Source of the DNA: an uncultured Lachnospiraceae bacterium
GTDB lineage: Bacteria; Bacillota; Clostridia; Lachnospirales; Lachnospiraceae
Assembly (NCBI GenBank): GCA_944381515.1
Contig: CALWLM010000091.1
Coordinates: 1 to 37,624, forward strand
DNA length: 37,624 bases
Direction of reading: 5' to 3'
The stretch's first letter is position 1, and every line of letters begins with the position of its first letter. Position numbers and translations under genes: made by a program. Below are positions 24,994-31,326 of this stretch, one piece after another. The notes under the pieces were generated by a model that had not been told where the DNA came from, did no database searches, and was given only the letters and a program-made list of their open reading frames with translations.

Positions 24994-25758
24994 ATGATCC
25001 TTGCGCTTGACATAGGCAATACCAATATCGTGATCGGCTGCATTGACGAGCAGCAGACCTATTTTGTGGAAAGGCTGCGCACCGATCCCCTTAAGACAGA
25101 GCTGGAATATGCCCTGGATCTGAAAAATGTGCTGGAGCTTTACGGCGTCACCCGCGACGACCTGGAAGGAGGCATTATCTCCTCCGTTGTTCCGCCTTTA
25201 TCCACCACAGTAAAGCTTGCTTTGGAAAAGGTCCTGGACAGACAGGTTCTCTGTGTGGGGCCCGGTATCCGCACCGGTCTCAACATCAAAATGGACAACC
25301 CTGCCTCCGTGGGCGCAGATCTCATTGCCGCTGCCGTAGCGGCTGTGCGGGACTATCCCACACCCTTAATCATTATCGATATGGGAACCGCTACCACCAT
25401 GACCGTAGTGGATCATTTCGGAAGCTATATCGGCGGCGTCATCATTCCCGGCCTGCAGGTGTCGTTAGACTCCCTGGTCAGCCGGACAGCCCAGCTGACG
25501 CGAATCGGTCTGGACACGCCCCGGCAAGTTATCGGCAAGAATACCATCGACTGTATGAAGAGCGGCGCTATCTATGGAAATGCCGCCATGATCGACGGTA
25601 TGATCGACCGGATGGAAGAGGAACTGGGACAGCCGGCCACAGTGGTGGCTACCGGCGGACTTGCCCGCTTTGTCATCCCTCACTGCCGCCGTTCCATCAC
25701 CCTGGACGACGGCCTTCTGCTGCGGGGACTGTGGATCATCTACCAGAAAAACCGGTAG
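24994..25758 (+). CDS. coaX: type III pantothenate kinase
   Basis: CoaX phosphorylates pantothenate, the first step of CoA synthesis; it needs a monovalent cation and is not feedback-inhibited by CoA. The 254 residues show the ASKHA-fold motifs: phosphate-1 ALDIGNTNIVIG, the central GADLIAAAVAAV with catalytic Asp, phosphate-2 DMGTATTMTVVD, and GGVIIPGLQVSLDSL, with ATGGLARFV near the end. AAAGGAA precedes the ATG. Divergent from coaBC and followed after 90 bases by a NusG-domain protein that may share its transcript. Confidence 0.96.
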   Translation: MILALDIGNTNIVIGCIDEQQTYFVERLRTDPLKTELEYALDLKNVLELYGVTRDDLEGGIISSVVPPLSTTVKLALEKVLDRQVLCVGPGIRTGLNIKMDNPASVGADLIAAAVAAVRDYPTPLIIIDMGTATTMTVVDHFGSYIGGVIIPGLQVSLDSLVSRTAQLTRIGLDTPRQVIGKNTIDCMKSGAIYGNAAMIDGMIDRMEEELGQPATVVATGGLARFVIPHCRRSITLDDGLLLRGLWIIYQKNR

Positions 25759-25848
25759 AGACCGCCTGTCCTTCTAAAGCTTCTACATTATTCTATCACA
25801 GTTTCAGCTCTTTGTCTGCTTATTTTAAGAAAAGGAAGGATACACACA

Positions 25849-26379
25849 ATGACTGCAAAGAACACGGAAAATACGGAAACCAAAAAAAAGCACAATTGGA
25901 AATATGACCTGATCCTGCTGGCGGTTCTGGCCGTCATCATCATCGGCGTTTTCCTCTACTTCACCCTCCGAAACGGTTCCGGCCAAGGCTCCGCACAGGG
26001 AGACGGCGCCTCCTCCTACTACGTGCAGGTGGAAGTCAACAACCGGGTGGAGCAGCTGATCTCCATTGAGGACGACGGCGATTATACTTTTGAGAATATC
26101 TATGCTGAAAGAGGAAACGACGAGCATGGCGAAAACGTCATCCGTATTGAAAACGGCGGCGTCTCCATGCAGTACGCCAACTGCCCCGACCAGGTATGCG
26201 TCTACCAGGGCATTATCGAGCCGGGCACCATCATCCCCATTGTCTGTATGCCCAATGTAGTTTATGTCAGCATTGTGGCGGAAAGCGATATCGATTGGTC
26301 GCGCATCCGCGAGGAGATCGTTCCCGAGGAGCTGTCTGACAACTATGCAGCCTATCAGGAATCCGTCTCTGCCGGCTGA
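25849..26379 (+). CDS. membrane-anchored NusG domain II-containing protein
   Basis: A 176-residue protein with one N-terminal membrane helix (about residues 20-40, after a Lys-rich cytoplasmic stretch) and an extracytoplasmic NusG domain II (Pfam NusG_II). The domain shows YYVQVEVNNRVEQLISI, RIENGGVSMQYANCPDQVCV and IIPIVCMPNVVYVSIV; the cysteine pair of CPDQVC and the Cys in the later strand are typical. Function of this family is unknown; members are often near flavin-transfer or energy-coupling genes, but here the neighbour is coaX. AAGGAAGGA lies before the ATG, and a good terminator follows. Confidence 0.85.
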   Translation: MTAKNTENTETKKKHNWKYDLILLAVLAVIIIGVFLYFTLRNGSGQGSAQGDGASSYYVQVEVNNRVEQLISIEDDGDYTFENIYAERGNDEHGENVIRIENGGVSMQYANCPDQVCVYQGIIEPGTIIPIVCMPNVVYVSIVAESDIDWSRIREEIVPEELSDNYAAYQESVSAG

Positions 26380-26455
26380 ACAGGCTTTTGGACCGGAGCA
26401 TTTTAAGGCTTGCCAACAAAGGCAGCATATTTAACGCCCATAATAATATTCATCA

Positions 26456-26479
26456 AATAATAAGAAGAATAATAAGAAG
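26456..26479. repeat. perfect tandem 12-bp repeat
   Basis: AATAATAAGAAG occurs twice without a gap (26456-26467 and 26468-26479). The second copy runs into the stem of the terminator. Confidence 0.8.
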
Positions 26480-26516
26480 ACTGGCAAGATTCGTTCCTGC
26501 CGGTCTTTTTATTTTT
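26477..26516 (+). terminator. terminator of the coaX-NusG II transcript
   Basis: AAGACTGGCA (26477-26486) pairs with TGCCGGTCTT (26498-26507), including one G-U pair, followed by a T-rich tail to 26516. The minus-strand side is also T-rich, so it may stop transcription of the convergent Spo0A-C gene too. It overlaps the last codons of that gene. Confidence 0.8.
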
Positions 26517-26880
26517 CCAGGCTTTCCATATCATTTCCATCTGTTGTACAGCTTTCCATCAAATATGCAGCCAGAGCATCGATAAACACTGCATTCCCGG
26601 GAACCTCCTTTGATTTATCTCCAAAAATTTTGTACAGCAATTCCCTGTCACCATACTCCCAAATTACCTCTTTTACCGTTCGGATATTCCTCTCCGCGCT
26701 TTCCGCACTTACCCCAAAATGCGAGGCTACCATTCCATACAGTCCCTTATAAACATAAGTCAGAAGCTCCGGTTCCAGTATGACTCTTTCAATACTGTAC
26801 ATCACAAATGCGAATCCCTTATAACTTCCATTTACTCCAAGCAATCTCAAAAGCTTTTCCACTTCTCTGTTCAGATCCAT
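26509..26880 (-). CDS. orphan Spo0A C-terminal (DNA-binding) domain protein
   Basis: A 123-residue protein that is essentially only the effector domain of the sporulation master regulator Spo0A, without a receiver domain. The alignment with Spo0A is clear: LLGVNGSYKGFAFVMYSIERV matches the [20 protein letters not shown] region, ELLTYVYKGLYGMVASHFGVSAESAERNIRTVKEVIWEYGD matches the HTH with the ERxIR recognition-helix residues retained, and LLYKIFG matches SLFG. With no receiver it cannot be switched by phosphorylation. The frame is open 23 codons upstream, but GGAGG precedes ATG 26880 and homology begins just after. Its upstream region has three 0A-box-like heptamers. Confidence 0.85.
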   Translation of the reverse strand: MDLNREVEKLLRLLGVNGSYKGFAFVMYSIERVILEPELLTYVYKGLYGMVASHFGVSAESAERNIRTVKEVIWEYGDRELLYKIFGDKSKEVPGNAVFIDALAAYLMESCTTDGNDMESLEK

Positions 26881-26950
26881 CCGCTGCTTTCCTCCCATTT
26901 TCCATGATGCATATATTGTTCCATGGATAGAAGAAAAAGGGGGAAACAAA

Positions 26951-26980
26951 TGTCGGGATTTTACGACATATAATGTCGAA
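26951..26980. promoter_or_regulatory. cluster of three 0A-box-like heptamers
   Basis: TGTCGGG (26951-26957), TACGACA (26962-26968, reverse complement TGTCGTA) and TGTCGAA (26974-26980, exact 0A-box core). They are spaced 11-12 bp apart, one helical turn. The site lies 71-100 bases upstream of the Spo0A-C gene and also upstream of the XRE gene. Confidence 0.6.
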
Positions 26981-27036
26981 AAATGCGCAAAAACATTTCC
27001 AAACCCGTTCTAACTGATTTCTCCAAATCAAATACA

Positions 27037-27071
27037 GCGTTTTAGTTAAATTTGTACGCGTTTTAATTCAT
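27037..27071. promoter_or_regulatory. direct-repeat operator candidate upstream of the XRE gene
   Basis: GCGTTTTAGTTAAA (27037-27050) and GCGTTTTAATTCAT (27058-27071) are direct repeats 21 bp apart, two helical turns, ending at the -35 of the XRE promoter. An inverted partial copy (GAACGCAAAAT) lies at 27080-27090. Likely an autoregulatory site; this is inference. Confidence 0.45.
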
Positions 27072-27099
27072 TCTAATCAGAACGCAAAATTATTAAACT
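27071..27099 (+). promoter_or_regulatory. candidate promoter for the XRE gene
   Basis: TTCTAA (27071-27076), 17-bp spacer, TAAACT (27094-27099), 22 bases before the ATG. Both hexamers are moderate matches. Confidence 0.4.
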
Positions 27100-27120
27100 A
27101 TACGCGAGAGGAGGAATATT

Positions 27121-27462
27121 ATGTCAGATTATAAAGAACAGATCGGTGCTCGAATAAAAGCAGCCAGAATATTAAAAGGATTAACCCAAGACAATTTAGC
27201 CGAGAAGCTGGATGTATCCACCAGCTGCATCAGCCGCTACGAGACCGGAGTATCCATCGCCAGCGTTGCAACACTGATTCGTATCTCTCAGATTCTCGAC
27301 GTTGGAATCGAATATCTCCTATACGATTATGTATCTAAACCTTCTGATTCAGACCCCCTGACAGCCGAAATCTGTATGCGTATACAGCCTATGCCCGATA
27401 ATTATAAAGAACACATTTTAACTATCGCAGAAAGTCTGGCTGAAAATTTTCCTACTGCCTAA
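27121..27462 (+). CDS. XRE-family helix-turn-helix regulator
   Basis: A 113-residue Cro/C1-type regulator. The HTH_3 domain covers about residues 7-66 (IGARIKAARILKGLTQDNLAEKLDVSTSCISRYETGVSIASVATLIRISQIL), with SCISRYETG as the recognition helix, followed by a short C-terminal tail with no recognised domain. AGGAGG lies before the ATG. It is divergent from the Spo0A-C gene across a 240-base AT-rich region that contains 0A-like boxes and repeated GCGTTTTA motifs. Domain organisation resembles developmental or phage-type repressors, but no phage genes are nearby. Target genes are unknown. Confidence 0.88.
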   Translation: MSDYKEQIGARIKAARILKGLTQDNLAEKLDVSTSCISRYETGVSIASVATLIRISQILDVGIEYLLYDYVSKPSDSDPLTAEICMRIQPMPDNYKEHILTIAESLAENFPTA

Positions 27463-27546
27463 TTTAATACTGGGGTTAGAATCATTCTCACATTTTCAAA
27501 AAATACGATTTCTGGTTTTGCCTTATATCTCTAAATATATTCGCAA

Positions 27547-28440
27547 TCAGTCTGACCGCAGCAGATGTTCATGCAGCATCTGCGCAAATTCTTCTATATA
27601 ATAGTTGGTTCGGTCTTTCCGCCAGAAGGCGCAGTAATTGCGCAGGATTTGATTGCCGTCCCGATACACAGGAAGTCTGCGGATGGATGCAGCCGGGTCC
27701 GGCAAAGTCCCCACGCTTTCCACCGGCAAAAAACCGCGGTTGCTGGCTACAAGCAGCCGCCCTTCCTCCAGGCTGTCAGCAAAGAGGTAACTGCCGCCAA
27801 ACCCCAGCGTATTCTGATAATAGTCCCGCTCCACATTCTGCTGTTCTTTGGGCGCGATCAAAATACAGGGGAGTCTCTGCAAGTCCTCCAGCGTAACAGA
27901 ATCATGGCCGCCAAGGGGATTGTGCGCCGATAACTCTGCATAGCATCCGCACTGCATCAGCTCAAAATTGACGTAAATGTCTGAAAATGCTCTTCTCTGA
28001 TCGTTTAAAATCAGATCTGCGCCGCCAAACCGCAGCAGATCATATAATTCCTCATGCGTTCCATTGACAATATGGATCGCTACCTCCGGGTAAATCCCGG
28101 AGAATTCAGCAATTACCTGATGCAGCTCCAAACCGCTGTAGCCCCGCAGATAACCAATGCGAAGCTGCAGCTCGCTGTCCGCCCCCAGCCTCTTTGTCTC
28201 TCGAACCGCATCGTCTGCCTGACTCAAAATCACCTTGCAGCGGGAATAAAAGTATTCTCCCGCCGCTGTCAGCTCGAAGCGGCGATTTCGCCGGTCAAGC
28301 AATTCCACACCCAATTCTCTCTCCAGGCTCTGTATCTGCTGGGAGATAGCGGACTGGGAGATAAAGCATCTCGCCGCCGCTTCCGTAAAGCTGGCGCAGT
28401 CTACCACTGCCGCAAAATATTTCATTTGTCTGAGAAGCAA
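27547..28440 (-). CDS. LysR-family transcriptional regulator
   Basis: A 297-residue LysR regulator. The N-terminal winged HTH (MLLRQMKYFAAVVDCASFTEAAARCFISQSAISQQIQSLERELGVELLDR) is standard; the periplasmic-binding-protein-like effector domain follows from about residue 90 (LRIGYLRGYSGLELHQVI). It is divergent from the carbon-nitrogen hydrolase gene and a 7-bp inverted repeat overlaps that gene's -35, so it probably controls it. The inducer cannot be deduced. No anomalies seen. Confidence 0.93.
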   Translation of the reverse strand: MLLRQMKYFAAVVDCASFTEAAARCFISQSAISQQIQSLERELGVELLDRRNRRFELTAAGEYFYSRCKVILSQADDAVRETKRLGADSELQLRIGYLRGYSGLELHQVIAEFSGIYPEVAIHIVNGTHEELYDLLRFGGADLILNDQRRAFSDIYVNFELMQCGCYAELSAHNPLGGHDSVTLEDLQRLPCILIAPKEQQNVERDYYQNTLGFGGSYLFADSLEEGRLLVASNRGFLPVESVGTLPDPAASIRRLPVYRDGNQILRNYCAFWRKDRTNYYIEEFAQMLHEHLLRSD

Positions 28441-28514
28441 AAAAACCGCCTCCTGTCACACTGTTTTTCCGTTGTAGTGTAGCAAAAACACGAACAAAAG
28501 TCCAGAAAGGAATC

Positions 28515-28542
28515 CAGGCTTAAGCAAGACTTGAAAAGCCTG
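28515..28542. promoter_or_regulatory. candidate LysR operator
   Basis: CAGGCTT (28515-28521) and AAGCCTG (28536-28542) form a perfect 7-bp inverted repeat with 14 bp between, overlapping the -35 box of the hydrolase promoter. An inner TTAAGCAAG segment also contains T-N11-A type spacing. Confidence 0.5.
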
Positions 28543-28559
28543 CCCTGCCACGCTACAAT
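28531..28559 (+). promoter_or_regulatory. promoter of the carbon-nitrogen hydrolase gene
   Basis: TTGAAA (28531-28536), 17-bp spacer, TACAAT (28554-28559); near consensus. The ATG is 73 bases downstream. Confidence 0.7.
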
Positions 28560-28631
28560 GTATTCAAATCCATCCATTCTATGTACAAAACAGCTTTATC
28601 GGTCCGGCCGCAGCCGGAAGGAGGAGATTTC

Positions 28632-29510
28632 ATGAACCTGTTAAATATAGCTTTTTTGCAGATTGCACCAGGAAATACGGCGGCAGAAAACCTGGAAAAG
28701 GGCCTCAGCGCCTGCCGCAGAGCCCGCCGTCTGGGCGCGGACATTGCGCTTTTCCCGGAAATGTGGAGTAACGGCTATCAGATCCAGGACCGACCGGCAA
28801 AGGAGTGGGCAGCCCAGGCTCTTCCTATAGAAGGAGCTTTCACCTCCGCCTTTGCTGCCCTGGCCGGCGAACTTCAGATGGCCATCGCCGTCACCCTGTT
28901 AGAAAAATACCCCGGCGGCCCGAAGAATTCTCTTCTTCTCTTTGACCGCCGGGGAAATCGTACCCTTCATTATTCTAAAGTTCATACCTGCGACTTCGGC
29001 ACAGAGCGTAATCTCACTCCTGGCGAGGGATTTTCTGCGGCCGTCCTGGATACGGCAGCAGGCCCTGTCTGCGTGGGCGCCATGATCTGCTACGACAGAG
29101 AATTTCCGGAGAGCGCCCGTATTCTGATGCTGCAGGGAGCCGAACTTATTCTGGTTCCCAATGCCTGCCCCATGGAAATCAATCGCCTGTCTCAGCTGCG
29201 GTGCCGGTCCTTTGAAAATATGCTGGCCATCGCCACCTGCAATTATCCCCAGACCGTTGCCGGCTGCAACGGCCGCTCCACCCTTTTTGACGGCATCGCC
29301 TTTCAGGAGGAGGGAGACGGCCGCGACATGTGTTCGTTTGAAGCTCCGTCACAGGAGGGCGTATATCTGACATCCCTGGATCTTGACGCGCTGCGGGCCT
29401 ACCGCCGCGCCGAAACCTGGGGCAACGCCTACCGGCGCCCCCGCAAGTACCAGGAGCTGATCCGGGAAGAAATTCACGATCCCTTTATCCGAGAGGACTA
29501 TCGGGGATAA
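28632..29510 (+). CDS. nitrilase-superfamily carbon-nitrogen hydrolase
   Basis: A 292-residue cytoplasmic amidohydrolase with the Glu-Lys-Cys triad visible at Glu43 (ALFPEMWSNGY), Lys116 (HYSKVHTC) and Cys153 (GAMICYDREFPE). It hydrolyses a C-N amide bond; the family includes omega-amidases and N-carbamoyl-amine amidohydrolases, and the sequence alone does not tell which. The frame extends 17 codons upstream, but GGAAGGAGG seven bases before ATG 28632 decides the start. It is divergent from a LysR regulator, and the fragment that follows it on the other strand is argininosuccinate-lyase-like, perhaps once part of the same nitrogen-catabolic locus. Confidence 0.92.
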   Translation: MNLLNIAFLQIAPGNTAAENLEKGLSACRRARRLGADIALFPEMWSNGYQIQDRPAKEWAAQALPIEGAFTSAFAALAGELQMAIAVTLLEKYPGGPKNSLLLFDRRGNRTLHYSKVHTCDFGTERNLTPGEGFSAAVLDTAAGPVCVGAMICYDREFPESARILMLQGAELILVPNACPMEINRLSQLRCRSFENMLAIATCNYPQTVAGCNGRSTLFDGIAFQEEGDGRDMCSFEAPSQEGVYLTSLDLDALRAYRRAETWGNAYRRPRKYQELIREEIHDPFIREDYRG

Positions 29511-29531
29511 TGGGAATAAGCGGGGAAGCTT

Positions 29532-30062
29532 CTATTCAATCCCACTTTCCACCTGCGCATAGGCATCGGAGGCTTTCTTTCTGGCAGAGGCAAGCCAAAC
29601 TTCGTTTTCTGTCCGTTTGTTTCTCCCTGCCGCCAAAAGCCTGCGCGTATCCGCCGGCCTGGGTGTGCCGCCGGTCACCTTGGCATTCAGGCTGGCCAGA
29701 GGGTCCAGCATGGCCGCAATCTGTTCATCCGTCCGTTCCACAGCGAATCCTACCGCCCCCACCGACTCCTCCCGCATCAGCTCTCCGGTCATATTTTCCA
29801 CCGTCAGCTGCTCCGCCATATGCGTAGCCGCCGTAAATCCATCCCGCGCTCTGGCAAGGGCTGCGTCTTTGCGGATTCGGGAGTGTTCCACCGCCAGCCG
29901 CAGCAGCCGCAGGCTGTCGGTCAGGTCCTTCACGTTTTTCCAGAACTCCTCAAAATAGCTGTAGGTCTCGTGAACCGGGAACAATGTGACCGAATATTTC
30001 GAGGAGGGAATCCGGCGGCAGATCTTTTCTACGCAACTTCCCATTGCCTTTGTTTCACGCAT
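29532..30062 (-). pseudogene. C-terminal remnant of an argininosuccinate-lyase-like protein
   Basis: This open frame of 176 codons resembles only the C-terminal third of argininosuccinate lyase-type enzymes (about 450-500 residues): EEFWKNVKDLTDSLRLLRL, ARDGFTAATHMAEQL, MREESVGAVG, and DPLASLNAKVTGGTPRP are the recognisable pieces. The catalytic signature (GSSxMPxKxNP) and everything before it are absent. At its 5' edge the sequence runs into a plus-strand fragment of another gene instead of the missing two thirds. No convincing ribosome binding site. I infer a truncated pseudogene; homology is judged by eye and moderately certain. Confidence 0.55.
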
Positions 30063-30210
30063 GTTTGTCTATGTCATACACGGCATCAATTATCAGCTGG
30101 GACTCTACAAGCGCAAAGCCGATATAATGGACTGGTGCGAGCAGTTCTGCGATCATCTGGAAAATACCGTCTTAAAACCCTATATTCTTGAAACGGCCGC
30201 TACCGCCTGA
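30061..30210 (+). pseudogene. possible C-terminal remnant of a TetR-family regulator
   Basis: The frame reads MFVYVIHGINYQLGLYKRKA then DIMDWCEQFCDHLENTVLKPYIL and ends at a stop at 30210. This helical pattern is like the last two helices of TetR/AcrR ligand-binding domains. No HTH is present. It meets the lyase-like remnant head-on near 30060 and is followed by a strong terminator, as if it were the true 3' end of a lost gene. Confidence 0.4.
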
Positions 30211-30221
30211 TCCCGTTTAAG

Positions 30222-30260
30222 TCCCCCCTTCCATTCCGTTTGAGAGGGGGGGATATTTTT
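30222..30260 (+). terminator. strong terminator after the TetR-like remnant
   Basis: A C6TT arm (30223-30230) pairs with an A-GAG7-type arm (30243-30252) and is followed by ATATTTTT. It sits right after the remnant stop codon and before the LytTR promoter. Confidence 0.75.
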
Positions 30261-30301
30261 GACCACTTATGCGCCAAAATCAACCGACTGTCGAAAATCC
30301 A

Positions 30302-30330
30302 TTGAATCCGTCCACAGCTTTATTTATAAT
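30302..30330 (+). promoter_or_regulatory. promoter of the LytTR-DUF3021 operon
   Basis: TTGAAT (30302-30307), 17-bp spacer, TATAAT (30325-30330). Transcription would start near 30337, at the first unit of the triple 13-bp repeat. Confidence 0.75.
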
Positions 30331-30334
30331 GACA

Positions 30335-30373
30335 CTGCAAAGAACTACTGCAAAGAGCGGCTGCAAAGAACAA
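30335..30373 (+). repeat. three tandem 13-bp repeats between promoter and ribosome binding site
   Basis: CTGCAAAGAACTA (30335), CTGCAAAGAGCGG (30348) and CTGCAAAGAACAA (30361) follow each other with exact 13-bp period; the first nine bases are identical in all three. They lie between the -10 and the AAGGAGG of the LytTR gene. Confidence 0.85.
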
Positions 30374-30389
30374 GGAGGTGGTGGTTATA

Positions 30390-30830
30390 ATGCAGGTGGA
30401 AATCAGAATGGACAGCTCTTATACCGAACCCAAAATAATCATCCTGACCGCCGCAATGACGGACGAAATAAGCGGCATTGCAAAAAGGCTGTCGGAGGAT
30501 ACGCTGCGGATAATTCCCGGCTGCAAAAACGAAAAAATTGAACTGCTGGAACAGGACGATCTGATTCGGATTTATGCAAACGCCGGAAAAGTTGTTGCAG
30601 TCACGGACAGGGGCGAATATGTTTTGCGCCTCAGACTGTACGAACTGGAAAATCGTCTGAACTCCGACCGCTTTATTCGTATATCAAATTCAGAGATTAT
30701 AAACCTGAAACAGGTCAACAATTTTGATTTAAGCTTCACCGGTACAATCTGCGTCAAATTGTCGAACGGAACCACCACATACGTATCCAGACGCTATGTT
30801 TCAAAGCTCAAAAAGCTATTAGGAATATGA
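30390..30830 (+). CDS. LytTR-domain DNA-binding regulator
   Basis: A 146-residue protein with a short N-terminal part (about 1-45) and a LytTR DNA-binding domain (about 46-146: DDLIRIYANAGKVVAVTDRGEYVLRLRLYELENRL, FIRISNSEIINLKQVNNF, GTTTYVSRRYVSKLKKLLG). There is no receiver domain, so it is not a classical two-component regulator. AAGGAGG at 11 bases selects ATG 30390. Together with the DUF3021 membrane protein 10 bases downstream it forms the LytTR-plus-membrane-partner arrangement known from Firmicutes, in which the membrane protein restrains the regulator. Autoregulation through the repeats is likely but unproven. Confidence 0.9.
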   Translation: MQVEIRMDSSYTEPKIIILTAAMTDEISGIAKRLSEDTLRIIPGCKNEKIELLEQDDLIRIYANAGKVVAVTDRGEYVLRLRLYELENRLNSDRFIRISNSEIINLKQVNNFDLSFTGTICVKLSNGTTTYVSRRYVSKLKKLLGI

Positions 30831-30840
30831 GGTGACATTT

Positions 30841-31314
30841 ATGAAAAAGAAAATCGTTATGCGCAGTCTTTTGGGCCTGCCGCTGGGAATCGCAATAGGG
30901 TATCTGATCACCATTTTTATTTCTCTTGGCTGGGCAGAAGGCTATTACCTGCCCTGCGTACCCGAACTGGCAGCAGCCATGGGCAGCGAAATTAACGCAG
31001 TACTGCTGCAAACATTTCTCTGCGCAATATTGGGAACCGGTTTCGGCGCAAGCTCCGTAATATGGGAAATAGAAAATTGGAGTCTTGTAAAACAGAGCGG
31101 AATCTATTTTTCCATCATTTCCATAATAATGCTTCCAATCGCCTATTTCTCATATTGGATGGAGCACAGCGCCGCTGGATTTTTTATCTATTTCGGGATT
31201 TTTGCTCTGATTTTTGCAGGCGTTTGGCTGATTCAGTTTGTTGTCGGCAAGCATAATGTCAAAAAAATGAACGAAGGCCTGCGCCGGGCAAAGAGCAGTG
31301 AAAACGAATCCTAA
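30841..31314 (+). CDS. DUF3021 family four-helix membrane protein
   Basis: A 157-residue integral membrane protein with four hydrophobic segments (about 9-28, 57-76, 90-108 and 115-136) and a basic C-terminal tail (KHNVKKMNEGLRRAKS). It matches the DUF3021 pattern: small, four helices, always just after a LytTR gene. GAGGTGA precedes ATG 30841. By analogy with LytTR regulatory systems such as HdrRM and BrsRM of streptococci it may sequester or inhibit the LytTR protein at the membrane; the sequence itself does not prove this. Confidence 0.85.
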   Translation: MKKKIVMRSLLGLPLGIAIGYLITIFISLGWAEGYYLPCVPELAAAMGSEINAVLLQTFLCAILGTGFGASSVIWEIENWSLVKQSGIYFSIISIIMLPIAYFSYWMEHSAAGFFIYFGIFALIFAGVWLIQFVVGKHNVKKMNEGLRRAKSSENES

Positions 31315-31326
31315 TCCTCCCGGAGG

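Noticed and set aside
26388-26585. 65-codon plus-strand ORF
   Set aside because: It runs through the terminator and is antisense to the Spo0A-C gene; no ribosome binding site.
27463-27546. Possible terminator between the XRE gene and the convergent LysR gene
   Set aside because: No convincing inverted repeat with T tract was found.
30289-30295. Exact 0A-box core TGTCGAA upstream of the LytTR promoter
   Set aside because: A single heptamer is expected several times by chance in a window of this size; no phased partners.
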